Source of the DNA: Candidatus Tidjanibacter faecipullorum
Lineage (GTDB): Bacteria; Bacteroidota; Bacteroidia; Bacteroidales; Rikenellaceae
Direction of reading: 5' to 3'
Assembly: GCA_019116245.1 (NCBI GenBank)
Contig: DXCC01000028.1
Coordinates: 1-45,369 of the forward strand
DNA: 45,369 nucleotides
This document shows positions 40,752 to 45,369 of this stretch, in pieces. Both the position numbers and the translations under genes were made by a program. Position 1 is the stretch's first letter. The number at the start of each line of letters is the position of its first letter. The notes under the pieces are model-generated. The model was not told where the DNA came from, made no database searches, and saw only the letters and a program-made list of their open reading frames with translations.

Positions 40752-42224
40752 ATGTACGGAACCTGGTTTGCGATAATCTCCCTGGCGAATGTCAAGAGCG
40801 TGATAGCGATCTTGTACGTGCTGATCGTCCTTGCTACGGTCGTGGTGATTGTCAATGACCGGCGTGATCCGGTCAAGGCACTCTCGTGGATTCTGGTGGT
40901 CACCATGCTGCCGGTGGCCGGGCTGATCTTCTACGTTGTGTTCGGCCGCAACTACCGGAAGGAGAAGATTTTCAACCGCAAGGAGATCGACGACTTCAAG
41001 CAGATCGACCGGCTCTGCCGGGTGCAGCTGCGCGATCTGGTCGATCCCGAGATCCAGCACATCGAGCCCATCGAGGCCAACAAGGATATCATCACCCTGC
41101 TGCTGAACAACAACCGGGCCCTGCTGACGGTGCGCAACGAGGTGAAGATTCTGGCCGGCGGGCAGGAAAAGTTCGATGCGCTGTTCGAGGCCATCCGGGG
41201 AGCCACTTCGTCGATCCATCTGGAGTACTATATCATCGAGGAAGACCATATCGGCCGGGAGTTGATCGCCCTGCTCGAACAGAAGGCAGCCGAGGGGGTC
41301 GAGGTGCGGCTCATCTACGATGATGTGGGCAGTTGGAGCCTGAAGCGGCGGGATGTGCGCCGTCTCCGCCGGAACGGCATCCGGGTGTACGGTTTCATGC
41401 CGGTTGTGTTCCCCTGGCTGACAAGCAAGCTCAATAACCGTAATCACCGCAAGATTGCCGTTATCGACGGCCGGATCGGCTTTACGGGCGGCATCAATGT
41501 GGCGGACCGGTATATTCAGGGTACTTCGTTCGGCCGGTGGCGGGATCTGCATCTGCGGATCGAGGGCGATGCCGTCAACATGCTGCAGGCGATCTTCATG
41601 ACCGACTGGTATTTCGTCAGCGGCAAGGAGCGGCTCAGCGATGAGAAATATTTCCCGAAGAGCCGCGTACAGCGCCGTTCGCCCATGCAGATCGCCTCGT
41701 CCGGCCCTGATTCCGACTGGGCCTCCATCATGCAGGCCTTCTTTGCGGCCATCAGCCGGGCGCGGCGTTCGATCTATATCTCCACGCCTTATTTTCTGCC
41801 CAACCAGGCTGTGCTGACGGCGCTGAAGGTGGCTGCGCTGAGCGGCATTGACGTGCGGATCATTCTGCCCAGCCGGTCGGACAGCAAGATTGTCTATTGG
41901 GCAACGCGTTCCTACATCGGTGAGATGCTGGATGCCGGCATCAAGGTCTATTTCTACTGCAAGGGATTCAATCACACCAAGCTGTTGATCGTGGACGACA
42001 ATTTCTGTTCGGTCGGGTCGGCCAATATGGATATCCGCAGTTTCGAGGACAATTTCGAGGTGTCGGCAATCATGTACGATCCGCGCATTACGGCCGAGTT
42101 GCGGAAGCTGTTCCTGACGGATATCGAGGACAGTGAACGCATTACGCGCGGGCGTTGGCTGGACCGCCCGACGATCCACGCCGTGTATGAATCGGTGGCC
42201 CGGCTGGCCAGCCCGTTGTTGTAG
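40752..42224 (+). CDS. cls: Cardiolipin synthase (phospholipase D family)
   Basis: The enzyme joins two phosphatidylglycerol molecules, or a related pair, to make cardiolipin at the inner membrane. From the ATG at 40752 the 490-aa protein has two N-terminal membrane helices (SVIAILYVLIVLATVVVIV and a second near LSWILVVTMLPVAGLIFYVV) and two HKD active-site motifs: H232, K234, D239 in NHRKIAVIDG and H408, K410, D415 in NHTKLLIVDD. Both are followed by the usual glycine and asparagine residues (GFTGGIN, GSANMD). Bacteroidetes often carry several PLD-type synthases, so the exact phospholipid product is not certain. Confidence 0.93.
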   Translation: MYGTWFAIISLANVKSVIAILYVLIVLATVVVIVNDRRDPVKALSWILVVTMLPVAGLIFYVVFGRNYRKEKIFNRKEIDDFKQIDRLCRVQLRDLVDPEIQHIEPIEANKDIITLLLNNNRALLTVRNEVKILAGGQEKFDALFEAIRGATSSIHLEYYIIEEDHIGRELIALLEQKAAEGVEVRLIYDDVGSWSLKRRDVRRLRRNGIRVYGFMPVVFPWLTSKLNNRNHRKIAVIDGRIGFTGGINVADRYIQGTSFGRWRDLHLRIEGDAVNMLQAIFMTDWYFVSGKERLSDEKYFPKSRVQRRSPMQIASSGPDSDWASIMQAFFAAISRARRSIYISTPYFLPNQAVLTALKVAALSGIDVRIILPSRSDSKIVYWATRSYIGEMLDAGIKVYFYCKGFNHTKLLIVDDNFCSVGSANMDIRSFEDNFEVSAIMYDPRITAELRKLFLTDIEDSERITRGRWLDRPTIHAVYESVARLASPLL

Positions 42225-42235
42225 AAAGAAAGCGA

Positions 42236-42264
42236 TTGTCGTGTCGTTTTTATTCCTATTTTTG
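42236..42264 (+). promoter_or_regulatory. Promoter at the head of the polysaccharide locus
   Basis: TTG (42236-42238), an 18-base spacer and TATTTTTG (42257-42264) form a near-consensus promoter. The start near 42271 leaves a leader of about 20 bases before the epimerase ATG. Confidence 0.55.
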
Positions 42265-42290
42265 TGCTTGAATAATGATAGAATTTCTTT

Positions 42291-43262
42291 ATGAGAAAGG
42301 TATTGGTGACAGGCGGTGCCGGCTTTATCGGCTCTAACCTGTGTGAGGCGCTGTTGCAGCGTGGAGATCAGGTGGTTTGTCTGGATAATTTTTCAACCGG
42401 TAAGATTGAAAACATATTGCCGCTTATTGAACAGTATAAGGATACGTTCAAGCTGATAGTGGGTGATATTCGCAATATGGAGGATTGTCAACGAGCTGTT
42501 GCCGACGTTGACTATGTGCTGCATGAGGCTGCGATCGGGTCGGTGCCGCGCAGTATCAAGGATCCTGTTACGACAAATGCCGTCAATATAGATGGCTTTT
42601 TGAACATGTTGATTGCGGCGCGGGATGCTCATGTCAAACGTTTTATCTTCGCCGCCAGTTCATCGACCTATGGAGACAGCGTGTCGTTGCCGAAGGTAGA
42701 GGATGAGATTGGTCGTCCGCTGTCCCCTTATGCCATTACAAAATATGTTGATGAGTTGTATGCGGATGTTTTTGCCCGTACCTATGGCATTGAATATGTG
42801 GGCCTGCGTTACTTTAACGTGTATGGTCGCCGGCAGGATCCGTTTGGTGCCTATGCAGCTGTAATTCCGCTGTTTGTAAAGCAGTTCATGAAACATGAAT
42901 CGCCTGTTATCAATGGCGACGGAGAGTATTCGCGCGATTTTACCTATATCGAGGATGTCATTCAGATGAATCTGCTGGCATTGGAGGCAACGGATGCACA
43001 AGCAGTCAATCAGATATACAATACGGCCGAAGGAGAACGTACAACCTTGAATGAACTGACCGCATATTTGCAGCAATATCTTGCCGCTCATGATCCGCAG
43101 ATTGCCCAAGTGGAGGTTTTGCATGGACCGTATCGTGTGGGGGATATTCCGCATTCGCTGGCTTCTGTCGAGAAGGCGAAGACGTTGTTGGGATATCAGC
43201 CCCGGTTTTCGCTGAAAACAGGCTTGAAAGAAGCCGTTGAGTGGTATTGGGAAAATTTGTAG
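42291..43262 (+). CDS. UDP-N-acetylhexosamine 4-epimerase (WbpP/TviC-like SDR)
   Basis: This 323-aa extended short-chain dehydrogenase interconverts UDP-sugars at C4. The NAD motif is GGAGFIGS (8-15), and the catalytic set is S123-S125 plus Y147 and K151 (YAITK). The segments LHEAAIGSVPRSIKDP, SSSTYGDS and RYFNVYGRRQDPFGAYAAVIP match WbpP of Pseudomonas and TviC of the Vi antigen, which act on UDP-GlcNAc/GalNAc or their uronic acids. Together with the dehydrogenase downstream, this points to a HexNAc uronic acid in the surface polysaccharide. Base composition is clearly poorer in GC than the preceding genes. Confidence 0.9.
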   Translation: MRKVLVTGGAGFIGSNLCEALLQRGDQVVCLDNFSTGKIENILPLIEQYKDTFKLIVGDIRNMEDCQRAVADVDYVLHEAAIGSVPRSIKDPVTTNAVNIDGFLNMLIAARDAHVKRFIFAASSSTYGDSVSLPKVEDEIGRPLSPYAITKYVDELYADVFARTYGIEYVGLRYFNVYGRRQDPFGAYAAVIPLFVKQFMKHESPVINGDGEYSRDFTYIEDVIQMNLLALEATDAQAVNQIYNTAEGERTTLNELTAYLQQYLAAHDPQIAQVEVLHGPYRVGDIPHSLASVEKAKTLLGYQPRFSLKTGLKEAVEWYWENL

Positions 43263-43271
43263 GAGATCAGG

Positions 43272-43300
43272 CCCTCTCTTGTGCAGAGGGGGATTGTTTT
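43272..43300 (+). terminator. Hairpin between epimerase and dehydrogenase genes
   Basis: CCCTCT (43272-43277) and AGAGGG (43285-43290) form a 6-bp stem, followed by GGATTGTTTT. It may be a partial terminator or attenuator within the polysaccharide operon. Confidence 0.45.
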
Positions 43301-43346
43301 GTTGCTGTGACGGAAATGATCTAAGCGTGTGATATTGGGAGACAAT

Positions 43347-44618
43347 ATGGAAAATAGAGATATTAAAATCTGTGTGATCGGTTTGGGGTACGTTGGGCTG
43401 CCGCTTGCTCGTCTTTTTTCGACGAAGTATCCGACGATCGGTTTCGATATGAGTCAGCGTCGTGTAGATGGTCTGATGAAAGGACACGACGATACATTGG
43501 AGGTGTCCGATGAATTGTTGCAGGGAGCTTTGGCAAACGGCTTTGTTTGCACTACGGATATCGAGAAGATCAGGGACTGCAATTTTTATGTGGTGGCCGT
43601 TCCTACTCCTGTCGACGACAATAAGAATCCGGACTTGACGCCTCTTTATGGAGCCAGTACGACGGTCGGTAAGGTCATTGCGAAAGGGGATGTGGTGGTC
43701 TATGAATCGACTGTATACCCCGGCGTGACGGAAGATGAATGCATCCCGGTCGTAGAGAAAGTTTCTGGGTTGAAATACAATGTGGATTTCTTCGCCGGTT
43801 ATTCGCCGGAACGTATAAATCCGGGTGATAAGTTGCATACGGTGGAGAAGATCAAGAAAGTAACTTCCGGTTCTAAGCTTGAAATCGGACGACTGGTGAA
43901 TGAGGTGTACAGTTCGGTCATTACGGCAGGAACACATTTGGCACCCAGTATCAAAGTCGCCGAAGCGGCCAAAGTGATCGAAAATTCACAGCGGGATATC
44001 AATATCGCTTTTGTTAACGAACTGTCCAAGATATTCAACAAGTTGGGAATTGATACGTTGGATGTGTTGGAGGCTGCCGGTACGAAATGGAATTTCCTGC
44101 CTTTCCGTCCGGGCTTGGTTGGGGGACATTGCATTGGCGTTGATCCGTATTATTTGGCACAGTGTGCCCAGCGGCATGGTTATAATCCGGAGATCATTTT
44201 GGCCGGTCGTCGCATGAATGACGGTATGGGTGAGTATGTGGCCGACGAAACGATCAAACTGATGCTGAAGAAAGGTATTCAGGTGCTTGGCGCGCATATT
44301 CTGATCCTCGGTTTTACATTTAAGGAGAATTGTCCGGATGTGCGCAATACGAAGGTAATCGACATTTACAAGGCGTTGAGTGAGTATCATGTGCGGCTGA
44401 CCGTGTATGATCCGTGGGCAGATCCCGATATTGTTCGTCATGAATATGGTATCGAGGTATGTAATACGTTGCCGACGGAGAAAGCAGATGCTGTTATTAT
44501 GGCAGTTGCGCACGAAGAAATGAAGCACTTGGATATTGTATCTCTTACCCGTCCGCAGCACGTCATTTTTGATGTGAAAGGTATTTGTGACCGAACGATT
44601 GTGGATGGACGATTGTAG
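43347..44618 (+). CDS. UDP-N-acetylhexosamine 6-dehydrogenase (WbpO/TviB-like)
   Basis: The enzyme oxidises C6 of UDP-GalNAc or UDP-GlcNAc twice with NAD, giving the uronic acid. The 423-aa protein has the NAD motif VIGLGYVGLPLA (10-21) and the catalytic cysteine C262 in GGHCIGVDPYYL. The UDP-binding C-terminal domain includes LGFTFKENCPDVRNTKV, which is specific to the WbpO/TviB group rather than UDP-glucose dehydrogenase. The ATG at 43347 is preferred; an in-frame GTG at 43329 is possible. It works with the epimerase just upstream. The flippase gene begins 8 bases after its stop. Confidence 0.92.
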   Translation: MENRDIKICVIGLGYVGLPLARLFSTKYPTIGFDMSQRRVDGLMKGHDDTLEVSDELLQGALANGFVCTTDIEKIRDCNFYVVAVPTPVDDNKNPDLTPLYGASTTVGKVIAKGDVVVYESTVYPGVTEDECIPVVEKVSGLKYNVDFFAGYSPERINPGDKLHTVEKIKKVTSGSKLEIGRLVNEVYSSVITAGTHLAPSIKVAEAAKVIENSQRDINIAFVNELSKIFNKLGIDTLDVLEAAGTKWNFLPFRPGLVGGHCIGVDPYYLAQCAQRHGYNPEIILAGRRMNDGMGEYVADETIKLMLKKGIQVLGAHILILGFTFKENCPDVRNTKVIDIYKALSEYHVRLTVYDPWADPDIVRHEYGIEVCNTLPTEKADAVIMAVAHEEMKHLDIVSLTRPQHVIFDVKGICDRTIVDGRL

Positions 44619-44626
44619 TGTCCGAC

Positions 44627-45369
44627 ATGGTAGGACGAAGAATTATTGCAAAGATTAAAGGTAGTAAAGATGGAAAGGTTTTACTTTCCAACTTTGCTTA
44701 CCTTTCTTTGTTGCAGGTAGCAGGTTATGTTTTCCCGTTATTAACTTTACCATATTTGGCTCGTGTTATTGGGGCCTCGGGATTTGGTAAGATTGCATTT
44801 GCCTCTGCTATTATGGTCTGGATTCAGACCGTGGCGGATTGGGGGTTTAACTATACGGCTACACGGGATGTTGCTCGTTGTCGTGACGATAAACAGCGCG
44901 TATCGGAGATTTTCTCCAATGTATTTTGGGCACGTTGCCTGCTGATGGTGCTATCGTTTGTGGTATTGGCGGTGTTGGTATTTACGATTCCGAAATTGCG
45001 CGCAGAAGCTGATGTTATTTTTGTCAGTTTTCTGATGATTCCGGGACATATATTATTCCCGGACTGGTTCTTTCAGGCAATTGAGCGGATGAAGTATATC
45101 ACAATCTTGAATCTGCTTTCGAAAATGTTGTTTACGATTGCAGTATTTGTGTTTGTGCGCGAAGCCAATGATTATATCCTGCAGCCCTTGTTTGTGTCAT
45201 TGGGGTTTGTCGTTTCAGGGATAGTGGCGTTGTATTATATTTTGGGGAAATGGCATTATCATTTGAATCGTCCTGTATGGACGTCGCTGTGTGGTACTAT
45301 TCAGAAGAGCTCAAATGTATTTGTTAATAATCTAATGCCAAATTTATATAATAGTTTCTCGACTATTTT
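44627..45369 (+). CDS. Wzx-type polysaccharide flippase, N-terminal part (3' end outside window)
   Basis: The open frame runs off the window after 247 codons. It encodes successive membrane helices and the oligosaccharide flippase pattern: SNFAYLSLLQVAGYVFPLLTLPYLARVIG near residues 21-49, then ASGFGKIAFA, an ADWGFNYTATRDVAR loop and MIPGHILFPDWFFQAIERMKYI. These are hallmarks of RfbX/Wzx proteins, which move lipid-linked repeat units across the inner membrane for later polymerisation. The start at 44627 lies 8 bases after the dehydrogenase stop. Its AT-rich codon use matches the two upstream locus genes. Confidence 0.9.
   Translation, partial: MVGRRIIAKIKGSKDGKVLLSNFAYLSLLQVAGYVFPLLTLPYLARVIGASGFGKIAFASAIMVWIQTVADWGFNYTATRDVARCRDDKQRVSEIFSNVFWARCLLMVLSFVVLAVLVFTIPKLRAEADVIFVSFLMIPGHILFPDWFFQAIERMKYITILNLLSKMLFTIAVFVFVREANDYILQPLFVSLGFVVSGIVALYYILGKWHYHLNRPVWTSLCGTIQKSSNVFVNNLMPNLYNSFSTI

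Overview
The window looks like the chromosome of a high-GC gut Bacteroidales bacterium, most likely Alistipes or another Rikenellaceae. The reasons are: repeated Bacteroidetes-type promoters (TTG or TTTG, about 20 bases, TAnnTTTG), few Shine-Dalgarno sites, a PG_1098-like methyltransferase, a fimbrillin-like lipoprotein, a TonB receptor with a carboxypeptidase-regulatory N-domain, futalosine-route menaquinone genes, the carboxy(nor)spermidine polyamine route and a cysteate-synthase-like enzyme, the last fitting the sulfonolipids known from Alistipes. The genus is an inference; no rRNA gene is present.

Layout: 1-2276 (+) holds the 3' end of asnS and rpoN. 2364-10895 (-) is a tight seven-gene run read dnaB, comM/yifB, comEC, PG_1098-like methyltransferase, yihY, DUF2520 protein, kdsC, joined by overlaps or short gaps. 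11115-18288 (-) carries ygiQ, a NYN-domain protein, queA, the RNase P RNA gene, and an operon pnuT-thiN-mqnB-mqnD. 18553-19746 (+) is carboxynorspermidine synthase; then come a small membrane-anchored protein (-), tRNA-Gln (+), a DEAD-box helicase (-) with a duplicated piece of its tail, and the pair nspC plus cysteate-synthase-like gene (-). 25238-27275 (-) is a surface lipoprotein preceded by an easily missed 53-codon gene. An AT-rich gap leads to grpE-dnaJ (+), then a 94-aa tail-anchored protein with mutL, and rhomboid, an EEP-family protein and dinB (+). Two tandem SMR exporter genes (+) face a TonB receptor plus lipoprotein phosphatase operon (-) and greA (-). Cardiolipin synthase (+) is followed by a visibly lower-GC surface polysaccharide locus (42291 to the end): UDP-HexNAc 4-epimerase, UDP-HexNAc 6-dehydrogenase and a truncated Wzx-type flippase.

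Most genes are housekeeping. Parts that cooperate: PnuT and ThiN (thiamine uptake and activation), MqnB and MqnD (menaquinone), carboxynorspermidine synthase and NspC (polyamine), ComM and ComEC (DNA uptake and recombination), GrpE and DnaJ (DnaK partners), TonB receptor and phosphatase (possibly organophosphate scavenging), and the epimerase, dehydrogenase and flippase (polysaccharide precursor and export). I found no CRISPR array, insertion sequence or prophage. The least explained items are the helicase-tail duplication, the 53-aa gene, a promoter-terminator pair at 40544-40630 that could make a very short RNA, and the paired SMR genes.
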